The notes under the pieces were generated by a model, which was not told the DNA's origin, searched no databases, and worked only from the letters and a program-made list of their open reading frames with translations. Shown piece after piece: positions 26,301 through 39,170 of a DNA stretch of 64,000 bases. The stretch comes from Micropterus salmoides (Eukaryota; Chordata; Actinopteri; Centrarchiformes; Centrarchidae), in NCBI RefSeq assembly GCF_014851395.1, contig NW_024044681.1, positions 3,329,014 through 3,393,013 of the forward strand, read 5' to 3'. Every line of letters starts with the position of its first letter. The first letter of the stretch is position 1. Position numbers and translations under genes: made by a program.

Positions 26301-27704
26301 TGTCAACGACGAGGTCTTGCATCGTCTAACAGGAAGTTAATAAAGCAAATACACAAGCAAATTTCCCCACCGGCCTTAAACGCACCATCGGCAAGACTTT
26401 AATTTCCCTGATTTTATTTTAAGACTTTTTAAAGGAGCCGCAGAAACCCTGTAGATATTTTGGCTTTACTGTGGTGCTAAAGGAAATCACTGAGATCCGT
26501 CCTCTGGGGACGGCGAACACACACAGCGCATCTCATAAAAATGCAGCAGTTTGTTTTTGTAATATCTCGCCATAAAGCAAATAGCTGGTCCAGGAGCTGT
26601 TTTGGCCCGATGATCATGAACATCTACAGCAGATTTGATGAAAATTTCCAGAGACTTCAGTCACGTTATGGTGATCTATTCACAAAGAAAAATATTCTTC
26701 CAGGTATCTACAGTGCAGCCTGACTGCTGGAGAAGCCAATCACAGGGGACTGGAGCTACCAGTGTGAGGAGGCGGCGGTCCAGAGGAGGAGGCCCGGTCC
26801 CAGGGGTCCCAGGGGTATCAGCAGCTGACGGCGGCGAGAGACTGAAACATGCTCCAACATGCCAAGGCTCAATTAGAGGCGTGGCGCCCACATGTTCCCG
26901 GCTCCAGCAGGAGAAGCAGCCACTTAGTTACCGTGAAAATGACTGCAGCAGCCTCGTTCAGGACGCCGTGGAAACTGTTTCCACATGTTAATTAAGAGAA
27001 GCTCTGGGAAGCTCGATTTACCAGCTGTCATGGCGTTTTCTAAAAGACTCTGGAACAGCAGCCGCTTCTGGCTTTAGTTTCAACTTGAAGTTAGAACGAA
27101 AGGTTTTATTAGTGGTTAATAAATGAGGAGGATAAACACCAGCCGAGGAGATTTGAGCATTAAAGCATTAATAACATCTGTAATTACAAAGGATCCAACT
27201 GTATAAATGGAAAGTTAAGTAGCAGTGTCACATTTTAAAATATATTTTGCTTGTGTTCATCATCATTTAAACCGCTGCCACGGTTTTCTGGCTGGCACCA
27301 GTTTTTTCAAGGCCAACGCCGAGCGAGGCCGCCGACAGTCGGCCTCTAACAGGTGGCTGTGGAGAAAATGATTGACTGCGTGGAGCCGCAGACGTGACGC
27401 GGCCTCTCGCTTCGCCTCCGGGGGTCGTTGGTTTCTGCTCTGAGGCTGCGGGCAGGACGAGCGTGCGTCCCACTCCTTCTCCATGCTATCACTCAACAAA
27501 TTGCCTTTTCATTAGACGCAGGTAAATGAAATTGTCTCTGCTGCTGCTGCATGTTCTCAAGCTGTTTGGAGTTATAATAAAACCCTGTTACATTTCTGCA
27601 GCGCTTTATAAGAAGGAAACCGTTTTCCGTACCAGGCTTTGGTTTCATTTTGAGAAAATGAACTTTCCCTTTTTTCACATTCACAATTCACATTAAGGGA
27701 AATG
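23329..27704. other. presumed intron, no gene recognised
   Basis: Only the hAT-like fragment at 24470 and GC-rich patches at 25600-25750 and 26750-26900 stand out. Their small frames lack consistent splice borders. Confidence 0.5.
24470..24545 (+). mobile_element. hAT-like terminal fragment
   Basis: CAGGGGCCGGCAAATAAGGC, then GGGCCAAATTC and GGCGGGCCAGAAC, resemble the CAGGGGT-type terminal repeats and first bases of fish hAT non-autonomous elements. No second terminus was identified. Confidence 0.4.
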
Positions 27705-28204
27705 TAGGATCCAGACACATACTAAAGGACTGAACGCCAACTTATACTTCTGCCTCCGGTCCACGCCGCAGGCCAGCTGCCGCCGTTAGCTGCCGCCGTT
27801 AGCCTTTACAGTTTGTGTCTGCGCCGCCACAACGCTAGTTACCGGTGGGGTTTCTATGTTCCACTGCAGGGGCGTAGGACTGGGGGGGTAAAGGAGTACA
27901 CATAGAGACCAGACAGAATAGCCGTGGGAAGGGCCCAATGACGATGCCTATGCATCGGGGTGCAGAATTTTGTGCTACACCCGTTACACTGTGTTTAGTT
28001 TCCTCTTCTTCTTCTTTGGCTGCTACAAACAATGGCGACTGAAACTCATGTTGGAGTTTGGAGCTGATCGATGCTGAACAGCTGTTACTTTTAGTGAAAT
28101 TACTAAAACGCAGAAACGGGAGACGGCGTCGGAGGAGACGGTGTGTACGACCCTTGAACCGCTTGAGGCAGAAGAATGACGTCCAGCCGGAAATGCGCCG
28201 CTAG
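27705..28204 (+). mobile_element. PIF/Harbinger-like element, 5' remnant
   Basis: From CAGGGGCGTAGGACTG at 27867 the sequence resembles the 5' part of a fish DNA transposon. The frame 28082-28204 encodes a run of leucines, then KRRNGRRRRRRR and CVRPLNRLRQ. An arginine run followed by WVRP-NR-R is typical of the N-terminus of Harbinger/HARBI1-type transposases; here W is replaced by C and a stop follows after 40 codons. The 27705-27866 flank carries a short GCTGCCGCCGTTA duplication. The catalytic DDE region is absent. Confidence 0.5.
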
Positions 28205-31200
28205 CTCTTGCGTTCTGCATGGCCTTGAAGCCAGCCCATCTCCACCTCCGCTGCTTCCCTTTTGGCTGTTTCTGCACGTTAACCTTCCACACAGCGGCCT
28301 GTCGGGCGCTGGGCTCCGCGTCGTCCTCAGCGAGAGGAGACGGGAGGAGTCCGAGGTCGACGGTGATGTTTCGGGTTAACTGAGCTGATGAACGGCGGAA
28401 GAAAAACACAACAGCATGTGTGTCTGGGTAATAAAATGTAAATGCAGCCTGCAGTCCTGCTTCTGTCAGCGAACAGCCTCACCAGCGCTGCACGTCTGCA
28501 TCCCCGTGTCTTTATTTTTAATGCGAGCAGAAGCCTTGTTATATTTGGCGTGTTGCTACGGAAACTGGCCTTCATTTAAAGAACTGTTGTTGCCTCTTCA
28601 GCGAAGCAGAAGAACAAGCTGTGCCGAGCCTTTTCTTTTCATTTCTCAAGCATCCCTTTGACATGGAGCTCAGGTACGGCGGAGTTTAATGCCACGCTAA
28701 AGAGCAGGAACAAAAAAGAAAGTCTGTGGCAGGCGAGTCATTATTTTTCATTAAGCAGAGCCGCACAGTAATCACTCTTCCTTTCCAGGCACAGATTCAG
28801 CTGACCGTTGAATAACACACACACACACTCACAGCCAGAAGCTGTGCAGAGACAATATGGACATACAGTCCTCAGAAATAACAGCGCCTGCAGCAGCAGT
28901 GCCACTTCAGCTCGCTCCAAATAATTGGGTTAATTTAGGCGTTTAGTGTGATGACGCCTCAGGACGGCGCCCAAAAAGTCCACAGCAGTTGTGACAAAAA
29001 TAAAAAATAAAAGCGAGGCGGCGGCGGCGGCTCTGACTCCAGACCGCTCCTGCCTTTATCTCCTTCTCTGGGGGACTTCTGTCCAAACCCCATTTATTTT
29101 TAATTGCTTTTGTCCACATCTTTGTTTACGTCTCTGCGGCCTCCGATAAGCAAGGCAATAAATGGGAAATTAATTTGAATACATTCACAGAGGTAGCAGC
29201 TAAAATGTCCGCCTTTTAAAAGAAAGCTCGCCGCTGCAGAGTGCAGAGAGTCTGAAGCCCGTTCTGCTGCTTTCATTAGCTTTCTGTGCGGCGTTTCCGC
29301 AGAGCAGCTGGCGTCCCTGACAGGCTACATGTAAACACAGTGTAAGTCAGAGGGCAAAGACGACGCGCCACGGCCGTCTGGTCGCAGGGTCGAACCGGTC
29401 GCACACAGGCTGCACTTTCACAGATACTGAAACCACTGTGTCAAGGCCAAACATGAAGAAGAAGAAATCTCTGTGAGCGCCAACACATCAGGAAGTGAGG
29501 CAGCTCACACAGGTGCACTTACAAACACCTTCAGAGCACAACAGACGATATTTTAGATTGTTAAACGTGCAGAAAATGTTTAGAAAGTATTGACCCGTGT
29601 TGAGCAGGTGGCGATTTAACCCTAAAGCCTTATTGGCCAATCAGGATGAGGAAAACAAAGTGTTTCTCATTACTTACAGAGACTAAATGAATATATTTTA
29701 CACTTGTCATAAAAACATTTAAAGACCTCTAACTTGGTGTGAGGTCAGTGCGGTAACGTTAGCTAACGGTTTGAACGGCGCTGGGTGTTTCTGTCACTCG
29801 CTGGTGACAACACGGTCGAGCTAGCGTCATCTAAATCTGAAGTGCACACATAGTGGAGTATTTACGGTAAATAAAAGGGCAGGTTAGAGACTTTATTCTG
29901 TCATTTTCATTTACAAAGACAAGTGCTGCAGCGTGAGAGTCCGACCTGAACAGAGGCTGTGAAGACTTAACTGTACGCGATACGAGCTCCACATACAACA
30001 TCATTTATCAAATTACATCCGACTTTGTGAATTTAGCGCGAGGACAGTGTGACAACGTCCGGTTTTTAAAATAAGGCGTTAACACAACGTATACACAGTA
30101 TTGAAATAAGATTAATTGGATAATATTCACAGGAAGAACAAACACGTGTCCAGTAAAAGTAAAAAAACATCTCGTTATTCTTTGATTTAAAGTTTCTGTG
30201 TCGTCAGCATTTATATCTATACAATGTGTTTATGGTCAAATGTTATTTATAGATCTGGCCTCTTCATTTTGCTTTCAAAGGGCACCAGATTGACTTACAA
30301 AATCACCCCCCCCCACACACACACTCACAGGAAACCACATTTCTGCTAAATTCTGCTCTTTTTTACCTGAAGTCTTGCGTGTTGGATTTCTCTCAATACT
30401 ACAGCACCCATGAGCCTCATCTGCCAGTTTCCATGGAGACAACAAAGCATCTCACAAAGCGAGTTCGCCTCGCCTTCGACCTTTCCCTCCAATCCCCCGT
30501 CATACTGTTATGATGCATTCATGTGCAGCAAGAGAAAACGGGAGGAAAGACTTCTCTGAGCAGAACTGCCTTGTAGATTTGGTCATTTTTAGCCACCAAC
30601 GAACGCGCGTCGTGTAAATCGAGGCCTCACGTTTCCCCCCTCTTCACTCCAACACTACATCCCATCACCGCCTTTCACCCATCACTCACGGCGACCTTGT
30701 CGAGGAAAAACAAATTAAAGTCCCATTTATTACGCCTCGCTCTTTGTTAGCGCCTGACTGGCAGCACAAGGACGGCCCCCTCCACGGCTGAATTTAGCCT
30801 TCTGAACAAACGCTCTCTAAAACCATTCAGCTTTTATTTAACGGCTTCTGATCAACTGTTTGTGGGTTTATTAACAACAATCATTTCTCTTCTTCTCTGC
30901 TCCGTCTCTCAGGCAACGGAGAGACGAATAAATCACAAACTTATTTAACTTATTAACTGCTCCTCTCTTCCTGGTAATACTGCACAGTACAATAATCATG
31001 AAGTGCAGGTTTACTCACTGGACTCTTTCAAGGTCAATCTCAAACGAGCAACTTGACATTGCAACGCCAAAGATCCAGGCTCGTCGGTACGGCAGTCACA
31101 GCGTGCAGTAAATAAATGTATTTGCATGTTAAGCCCCAAACTGCAGATTCATTTAGGCAAAAGCAGTAAATGAACAACAGGCGTGCGCACCGTCAGCAGA

Positions 31201-33644
31201 TCAGCTTACACGTTGTTACTTTGCTGGTGATATATAAAGTTTGCCTTCAGTGAATCGGCCCTTTGTGTTCTACGCTTGCAAAGTGCTTTTATTGTGAATT
31301 ATACTTTAACCTCTGCTGCCTGAGCACCGATGAATAATTTTCTAAAATCACTGTGCGACGCAGAGAAACGGCCCAAAAGGTTGTGTTAGCCGGCGTTTGA
31401 TGCACATACAGGCTGTTTCTGAGCCCGGCTTTACTCAACAACACCAAACACATTTAAATCATTATTCAACCGTTTAAAACAAGCGGAGAAGAAAATGCTA
31501 ATGTAGAAATCTTTTATTCAGAGTTTCAGTCACTTGAATTAAATACTCTGCCTTTATACACCACATTAAAACACAACTTCTAAATATGAATATAAAAAAA
31601 ATTGTGATCTGATCAAACTGGTTTCTCTCATTTTCCAGGTTTTCCAGGACGAGCAGGAACCCTGCAACGTTATCTCTGACGAGGACTGCCGGTTCCATAA
31701 AATATAGGTCGATTCTGTGAGTTAAATAAAGTGTTAAGTCAGCTGCGAGTGTTTGAGGAGGCTGAAGTCTCCTGCAACATGAAAAGGATCCTAAAGGGAA
31801 CGCCGCAGCTGGATTCATGACTTAACAGAGCTGCATTCAAGGACATTTTTGAGGCCTTGAATGTGGATATTCAAAAGACATTTCTCCTGCTGCTTCTGGT
31901 GCTTAAGTCAACGGTTTCCGCTCCACTTTCGTTACCAGGCAACTTGGCTGCACATTGTAAGCGAGACGTGATTAAGCAAACGCATTATTCTCCCCTCTGA
32001 AGGCCTGACGCTAGTTAGTCTCCCTCTGCTGCTGCTCTGCACGCACCACGTCACTGCCTTTGCAAAACTGTGGCCGGCGCCGGGGCGGTGATAAAAAACC
32101 AGGGTGGGGAAACGCGGTCGGCGACGGCGCCCCGCGGCCGAGCAATCCTGTCAAAAGATCTTCCCGGCAGAGGGAGAAGGTGGCCTGAATCTCAGCTCGA
32201 ACCAGGAAACCCCTCGTTCAGTCTGAATCACAATCATCCGCCGCTTACGCAGCAATAAACTGTCACGCCGCTTTATGTGCACAGCTCTCCTCCCAGCGAG
32301 CAGCAGCAGCAGTTTATTCTCAGACACACACATTTTTAAAAGCATGGCAGGCCTATTAATAGAACCCTGATCTCCAGCGTGAGAGGAGACTGCATACGAA
32401 CCATGCCATCTTCTGGCTGCAGCAGAGAGGAAGGAGGCCGGACGTGGAGAGAGGGAGCAAAATAAAAATCACTGCGGACATCCGAGCGGCGTGGAAACAA
32501 GAGATGCTGCTGCTGCTGCTCACAACCATAAGAAACCAGAGACGCCGAGCTCGGCTTGCAAAAGGCGGCTCGTTCAACATCACGAAGCTGGAAGACGTCA
32601 GTGAGAATAAAACCGAAGCCTCCGACACTTTGACCGATCCACACGCCTTCACCGTGCGAGATGTCAACAGTTAGCCAGCTAAGGCTAAAATAAGTCACTT
32701 CGCTGCCATCTTTCTTCTTGGGGTGAAGTTTTTTTTAGTTTTCTGAATCTTTTGGTTCCAAAAAAACCTAAATGCGTCTGTAGAAGACGACGTACAGAAA
32801 ACTGTCCTACGCTCGAAGTACAGGGCTTACTTCCTGTCACCAGTGGGTGGCGCTACGACACTGAGTGAACCTCGGTGTGTAGACGTGTTCAAGGCGTAAC
32901 GCTTAAAGTTGGTACAGATGTGAGCATGTGCAGTGAAGTCTCAACAACTTTCACAACATAGCGTCGTCAACGTGTTACGGCTCCTCTGAGAGGTTGTGAG
33001 GTGGGTGGGGCCGACGAGTAACACTTCCTGTTACGAAGCTTCGCCCTCGCAGATCCTCTCAGCTCTTCATCGTCCGTCCCTTCAGACTCCACGGCGAGAA
33101 GTCGATCGGAATGATTCTCCAGGAGGAGTTTGTCCTCCGGGGTCTTTAGGGGCCGCTGGCGGCCGTGCACGAAAATATATGTAACTTTTCACAGGATTTG
33201 AATTTGAGTTTTCCAGCACGTGTAAGCCGCCAAAAATAGCGCTTAATTTGCAGAAAGTAAGTTTGGTGATGGCGCCCTAAATATAATGATCATACGGCTC
33301 TAACATCTTGTGGGTGAAGAGATGTAGGCTCTAAATATATTTCCTTTTCTCCCCATACGCAGATTCTTCCAGGGCTGACCGCCTTAAAAACAGTAAAGCT
33401 CAGCAACACCTTCCTGCTCTCAGCTTCTGCTGCAGGCAGCCATTTTGTTCTGGGCCCGCGCTCTGCGTTTGTTGCAGTCTCCGTCCTGCAGCACCGACCC
33501 CGTCCTCCGATCGACAAACGCCGTCTTCTCCCGGCCGGATCGCCAGGCTGCTACCGAACCTCTCCAGCTGAAGCTGTGACTCACGGGTCAGCGCGGCCCG
33601 GCAGAACCGACGGGAGGTATTTTTAGGTGAGTGACTCACACAGA
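28205..33644. other. presumed intron, no gene recognised
   Basis: 28800-29500 is ordinary mixed-composition DNA. 30306-30330 has a C9 and (CA)n patch. 32820-33190 contains ACTTCCTGTCACCAGTGGGT and GGCGCTACGACACTG, wording typical of fish dispersed repeats. A strong minus-strand acceptor at about 32436 (CTTCCTCTCTGCTGCAG) has no matching donor. Confidence 0.45.
31255..31335 (+). repeat. dispersed repeat, copy 2 (CTTTGTGTTCTACGCTTGC)
   Basis: CCCTTTGTGTTCTACGCTTG, AAGTGCTTTTATTGTGAATT and ATACTTTAACCTCTGCTGCC match 18685-18765 in the same orientation. Confidence 0.6.
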
Positions 33645-34500
33645 CTCCCCCTCTCTCTCTCTCCCCCCTCCCCTCCCTCTCTCCCTCTCTCTCTTCCCCT
33701 CTCCACCCCTGTCTCCCCCCTCTCTCCCTCCCCCCGTCTCTCTCTCTCTCTCCCCCCCTCTCTTCCCTCTCTCTCTCTCCCCCATCTCCCTCTCTCTCTC
33801 CCCCATCTCCCTCTCTCTCTCCCCCCCTCTCTCCCCTCTCTCTCTCTCCCCCATCTCTCTCTCTCTCTCTCTCCCCCTCTCTCTCTCCCCATCTCCCTCT
33901 CCCCCCCTCTCTCTCCCCATCTCCCTCTCTCTCTCCCCCCTCTCTTCCCTCTCTCTCTCTCCCCCTCTCCCTCTCTCTCTCCCCCCCTCTCTTCCCTCTC
34001 TCTCCCCCCCTCTCTTCCCTCTCTCTCTCTCCCCCTCTCCCTCTCTCTCTCCCCCCCTCTCTTCCCTCTCTCTCTCTCCCCCTCTCTCTCTCTCTCTCTC
34101 CCCCTCTCTCTCTCCCCCGTCTCTCTCTCTCTCCCTCCCGTCTCCCTCTCTCCCCCTCTCTCCCCCGTCTCTCTCTCTCTCCCTCCCTCCCTCCCCCTCT
34201 CCCTCCCCTCCTCTCTCCCCCCTCCCCCTCTCCCCCTCCCCCTCCTCTCTCCCCTCCCCCTCTCTCTCCCCTCCCTCCCCCTCCTCTCTCCCCTCCCTCT
34301 CCCCTCCCCCTCCCTCCCCCTCTCTCTCCCCTCTCTCTCCCCTCCCTCTCTCTCCCCTCTCCCCCTCCCTCCCCCTCTCTCTCCCCTCTCCCCCTCCCTC
34401 CCCCTCTCTCTCCCCTCCCTCTCTCCCCCTCCCCTCCTCTCTCCCCTCCCTCTCCCCTCCCCCTCCCTCCCCCTCTCTCTCCCCCTCCCTCCCCCTCCCT
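33645..34500. repeat. 856-bp polypyrimidine (CT/CCCT) tract
   Basis: The plus strand is almost purely C and T, made of CTCTCT and CCCCTC variants, with only a few purines (CATCTCC and CCGTCTC variants in the first half). The second half is nearly uninterrupted. The long open frames across it (serine/proline/leucine on plus, glycine/arginine/glutamate on minus) follow from low complexity. On the minus strand, the sense strand of phf21b, it would be transcribed as polypurine. Confidence 0.95.
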
Positions 34501-37500
34501 GTATTTAGGGTTTCTACTACAAAGTGTTTAAAACACATCGTATGTTCTCATCCTGTCCACTGCTTCAGCTCTGACTCTCGTTTCCCCCGCCGTCTCACGA
34601 GGCTTCAGAGCGAGACTTCAGTTTCCTGTTAAAAACGAGTCCCCCGTAGGGATCCACCATCGGAGACCCGGTCTAACGGTCTGAGCCTGTCGCCGGCAAC
34701 AACAAGCTCTTTCTGTGGACGCCATTTTGGTGAGGGAATATGCCAGGGAAGAACTTTCTGTCATTTCAACACCAACACGTGATCCCTTCCCTGCCTGCAG
34801 AGACTGACGCTTCATTTAGCGTTCAAAGACGTGCGCCGTCAGTCAGGGCACGCCGCCATCGCTAGTTGAACTTCTGGCAAAGCTTCGGGCGCCGTGCGGC
34901 AACAACAGACTTGGATATAAAAGCAGAATTATGAGCGGCGTCTGTTTTACAGTCCCCTGAACGTACCTTTGTGGCTGCTCCCCGTCCTCACTTCAAAGCA
35001 GAGACACTTTTGAGGCAGAAATGTCCCCCAACTTTGAAGCTGATCAGGGAGGCTGCCGAGCGACGGCTGACAGTGGGAGGGGTCTGCATGAAGGCTGAGA
35101 GCCTCCCTGGAGGCTCCTCCACTACTGCGAGACAGAACACACACTCCACTTCAAAGCGCCGCCGCCGCTCCTCCGCGGTGGCAGCTCGCCATCTTCACCG
35201 TTTCTATCTGAACGGAGCCGCCCCGATGCAGCCGGTGCCTTCGCGTTCACCGCCGGCCACGTTCCCTCATTTGTCGCGATGCAACACGTTGTAAAGTGAA
35301 ATCAAGTTTGTGACTCGCTGTGCTACGCAGCAGACAAAATGCAGTCACAGGAAAGGAAATAAACTATAAAGGTCAACCACAATACAACAACACAGACACG
35401 CAGAGGCTGCTGGGTAAGAAACGCAGCAGATATATCTGCACGACTGACGACCACATTTCATTACAATTTGGATATTCATGGTCCCCTGAGTTCTAGTGGT
35501 TTAAATGACCCCTGATGTTTCCTCCAGCGCCACCACCAGGCCAAAACCTGCACCAGAGTAAAGCTCATTAGTGTTGTCATACTGAAAATACTGCACATAT
35601 TTCTATTTGTATTTAACTTGTTGTTCTAGTTTCTAACACCTTTCTTTAGCAAAGTAATCGTTTCCCCTCAGGGATCATTAAAATATTCTGATTAAAGAGA
35701 CAGCGTTTACTCTTAACAACCAACACCTGTTGCTGCAGGTGTTTGTGTGTCGCCTGCGAGCCTCAAAGCAGGGCCAAACAAACCCATCAACAGCTCAGCT
35801 GGGCTGCTGCTTTCCGTTATGAGCAGCTGACGTCGGCTCAAACTACTTTAAGGGATGAAATCAAGAAGTTTTCATTTCCAAGAGGACTGAGCTCCATCAG
35901 CTGATCCGATGAGGAGCTCAGTAATTCACCCTTTATTGGTCTAAAACAAGTTTGAGTTCATTCAAGTGAAAAATTCCTTGTTTTGTCCAAAAACATCCAA
36001 AACACAGAACCTGGAGTTTTTGTTGTCATGAGATCCGACTGAAAGCTCCAGATGACGTGCAGCGTGTGGCCTCTGAGTTTTCTACTACGACTATTTCCAA
36101 AGTCAGGAACGAGGTTTGATGCTCACGCAGGCTGAAGATGAGAAATAACAATGACGGCTGATTTTACTGGCATTACAGCAACAGTTACATAACAGAGAGT
36201 CTCTAAAATGTTCTTTGAGTTTTCTCCACATTTGTTCAGGAGATTAATTTTATATTTAAACAAGCCCGAGGCCGTACTAATTATTTCCCAACTAGCGTGT
36301 AGTAATGTTAATCACACTGACTCTGAAGATACCTGCATGGATCGTGTTAGTGAACATAAAGACTGCGTCTCAGTGGAAACTAACTGTTGTTCTTCACGGC
36401 TCAGGCGGAGGCAAATTTAGCCTGCAACATCACATGTGAACAACGCCGGGGGGGGGGCTCTGTAGCATTTCAGCGCATTAAGTCTTTACTCGGCCGTTTT
36501 CCAAGGCAGTGTTTGTGTCACTGCTGCTTTGATTAAGGGGATTTCCAAAGATTATATTCCCCACAAACTAGAAAGGCATTATCAGTATTAAAGCAGCGAT
36601 GCCTGGAGCTACGCTGCAGATCTGCGGATGGGATCAGATTTGAGAGGGATGGCGGGATTAGACGCACGGAGGCGTAGACCTGACAGCTCATCACGGCTTA
36701 ACACGATCCCCACGACACCGACCATATCCCAGCATCTCCTGAACGCCTGGACCCCGGACCAGAGGGGGGGGGGGGGGTGATGCTGCACTTTTCAGGGGAA
36801 ACTTTCCCAGCTTTCTTTAATATGTCAACACAGAGTGGGGTCCAATCAGGTTGTGGGGCTGGTCGGGGATACGAAGCCCTGCGTGTTCATGTTACCACGA
36901 CGTGCGTAACGATCAGGATACATGTCAGAATCAATATTTCCTTTGAGAGGCTGGTTTTTGGAAGAAACCAGATGGTTTTTAAACTTTTCTTTATGATCAG
37001 AAAATCTGAGACGGAACATTAAAAAAAAAAGTGCCAATTTGTTTGTAATTCAAACGAATTAAATAAAACATTGATTAAACATTTGTTTTATTGTTTTTGA
37101 GGAAACGCTAATTATCGTTATTGTTTTATTGTCCAGGCTTAGCTGAGAGCCTCCCAACAACAACATGGCGCCCAAAAAGGGCGTCCAAAAATATGTCAAG
37201 TCCGACTAAATGTTTTTCTTGGGCTCACCAACTTTTTCACTCGGCAGTCACGCCGCCAAAACGCTAGCTGGCGGTGGGTTTCTGCCGACTTCCTGTTTAG
37301 CCCTCCGCCGACTTGAATGGCGGTAAAACCACAACCGTGCCGCTCCTCTGGAAACTGAAACGAGTCGTGATGCTCAAAAACTAAAGTAGTACAGCTGCTG
37401 GTTCGGCCGCTAGTAAAACCGGCTTCAACGCGCCGAGCACTTCCTGTGAGCTCGGAGGAGAGCGATGCTACAGAGCCGTCCGATCCCAGTTCTTGCAGTC

Positions 37501-38157
37501 TGCGGCGCCGTGACGTGGTTACAGCAACACTTTTGAGTCATTTCAGTTTTTTGAACATGCAGAAATGAAATCCTACAAGAAGCTGATGAGGAATAAAAGG
37601 CTTAATTACTCTACTCCAACACGCACAACACCCGGAGAACAAACTAAAGTCATCCTCGGCTGTCAGATTCAGAATCAGGGAGTCCTGATTTTTAAATCCT
37701 CTTTCAACATGTGGTCATCGTTCTGACCTTTCCGTGACCTTCAAAGCCTTTTGAAACTTAATGTTTTCCCAAAGTCACCTGACCGCCCCCTCGTCCCTTT
37801 GACAGCGTCCTCCTCCGAGCTCCCGCCCCCGCAGCGACCATCAAACCCTGCAGGTTGTAAGTCTCTCGGTTATTTATTGGCGTTCCCTGCGACGCAGCGA
37901 CTGACGTTTAGTGCGGTCTTTATTATCACCCGGGCGGTTTAATGTGATGTTCGACCCCGTGACCTTCCGCAGAGAGGAGGAGGCTCTGTGACGGGCGCGG
38001 GGCGCTGTGCAGGACAACAATGGGCTGATGGGACAGCTGGGACTGAGACTGGACATTACAGGACATAAAACCAGAAGGTCACAGATCCACAGAGTGCGTC
38101 AGGAATATCCCGACAAGCGGAGACGTGTTACCTCACGTGTGCTTTACTGTCTGATCG
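34501..38157. other. presumed intron, no gene recognised
   Basis: 34580-35290 is CpG-richer than its surroundings and includes GACGCCATTTTGGTGAGGG. No exon is supported. The dispersed repeat at 37248 and the G14 run at 36764 are listed apart or under the G-run entry. Confidence 0.45.
37248..37451 (+). repeat. dispersed repeat, copy 2 of 2
   Basis: Same ordered motifs as 16851-17045: AACGCTAGCTGGCGGTGGG, GCCCTCCGCCGACTTGAATG, GGCGGTAAAACCACAACCGT, GGTTCGGCCGCTAGTAAAAC, CACTTCCTGTGAG. Confidence 0.7.
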
Positions 38158-38205
38158 AACTTCCACCTGGAATTTAAAGTGCTTTATAAATAAAGTTTTG
38201 CTCGC
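38158..38205 (+). mobile_element. LINE-type 3' tail
   Basis: TTTAAAGTGCTTTATAAATA followed by AAG is the familiar terminal motif of fish L2/RTE-type elements. Nothing coding remains in front of it. Confidence 0.45.
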
Positions 38206-38379
38206 TCTGCCGGTGAAACTCAAAAATAAATCCACATTTTTTTTATTTTTTTTTTTTTTTTAAAGGTAGTAAGTTATATATGTAGTCCAAAATATTATTT
38301 GCGAAACAATAAAACTAAAAACAAAGAGCAAAAGAATCTGTTAAACACCTGTAAAAACTACCTTCGTGCCAAAGAGTCC

Positions 38380-38712
38380 GGCTGCAACTAACAATTCTTT
38401 TCATTGTCGATTAATCTGTCGCTTATTTTCTGGATTCATCGGTTAGTTGTTTGGTCTATAAATGTCAGAAAATGGTGAAAAATATCAATCAAAAGTCCAA
38501 GACGGCGTCCTCAAACGTCTTGTTTTGTCCAGAACCTAAATATATTCAGTTTACAGTCACAGAGGAGGAAAGAAACCAGGAAATCTTCACATTTAAGAAG
38601 CTGCAATCAGAGAATTTGTCTTAAAAAATGACCCAAACCTGTTAATCAATTATCAAAATAGTCGCGATTAATTAAGGAGTTGACAACTTATCGATTAACC
38701 GCTGCAGCTTTG
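38380..38712 (+). mobile_element. palindromic MITE, full-length copy
   Basis: Begins GGCTGCAACTAACAATTC and contains CATTGTCGATTAATCTGTCG, TTGGTCTATAAATGTCAG, GTCCTCAAACGTCTTGTTTT and CACATTTAAGAAGCTG. It ends TCGATTAACCGCTGCAGCTT, whose complement (GCTGCAGCGGTTAATCG) mirrors the start. This is one of the most frequent non-autonomous elements of percomorph fish. No coding capacity. Confidence 0.85.
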
Positions 38713-38830
38713 TGAGGAGGGCGTGTTATTTCAGACGCACGGGTCGATTTCAGTAAAATAAAACAGAATTCAGACACAAAGGCGAACAAGCGGCTGTGAA
38801 ACAGATCAGATCATCCCTGTCCTGACTCAG

Positions 38831-39170
38831 AAGGTCGTCCACGCCCTCATCTCCTCCAGACTCATTACGCTCTGTGTTCTGGTGTCACTAACGTTCAGAC
38901 TGCCTCGGCCCTCGCCGCCCCGCACCGGTTACCCGTGAGAAGCGATTTCAGGCTCCTGCGTCTGGGATTTCACTGCCGATGCCCGAAATCCTCCGGCGGG
39001 GTTCTAGTAAAGGTGACGGGGTTTAGTGCTCGGGCCCCTCCCCGCCTGGAGACCTCAGAGGCCTCTTTTAGTCTCACTTTGATCGCATGGCGTTTTCAGA
39101 ACCGTTGTATTTCTGCTAGAGATTTAATGAAACTGAATAAAATATTGCTGGTGCTACTTTTTTAAAGCTC
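38831..39170 (+). mobile_element. internally deleted LINE (L2-like) fragment
   Basis: The plus strand reads KVVHALISSRLITLCVL, then after a frame change VQTASALAAPHRLPV and RSDFRLLRLGF, then a degraded RAPPRLE. These line up with the conserved VVHA.ISSRLDYCN, VQN.AAR, HWLPV..RIDFK and APRLWN blocks of L2-type LINEs. The pieces are closer together than in intact elements, so the copy is internally deleted as well as truncated. Confidence 0.75.

Noticed and set aside
31019..31095. Minus-strand open stretch ending …FEIDLERV before GTGAGTAA
   Set aside because: The donor is good but no polypyrimidine tract precedes the possible AG, and the frame is closed upstream; probably chance within repeat-derived DNA.
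32388..32436. Minus-strand exon-like block after CTTCCTCTCTGCTGCAG (PEDGMVRMQSPLTLEIR)
   Set aside because: The acceptor is strong, but the only donor, AGG|GTTCTA, is poor, and the peptide is unrecognised.
33627..34632. Open frames of about 290-333 codons on both strands across the pyrimidine tract
   Set aside because: They consist only of Ser/Pro/Leu or Gly/Arg/Glu runs dictated by CT repeats; all frames are open because the tract lacks the letters needed for stops.
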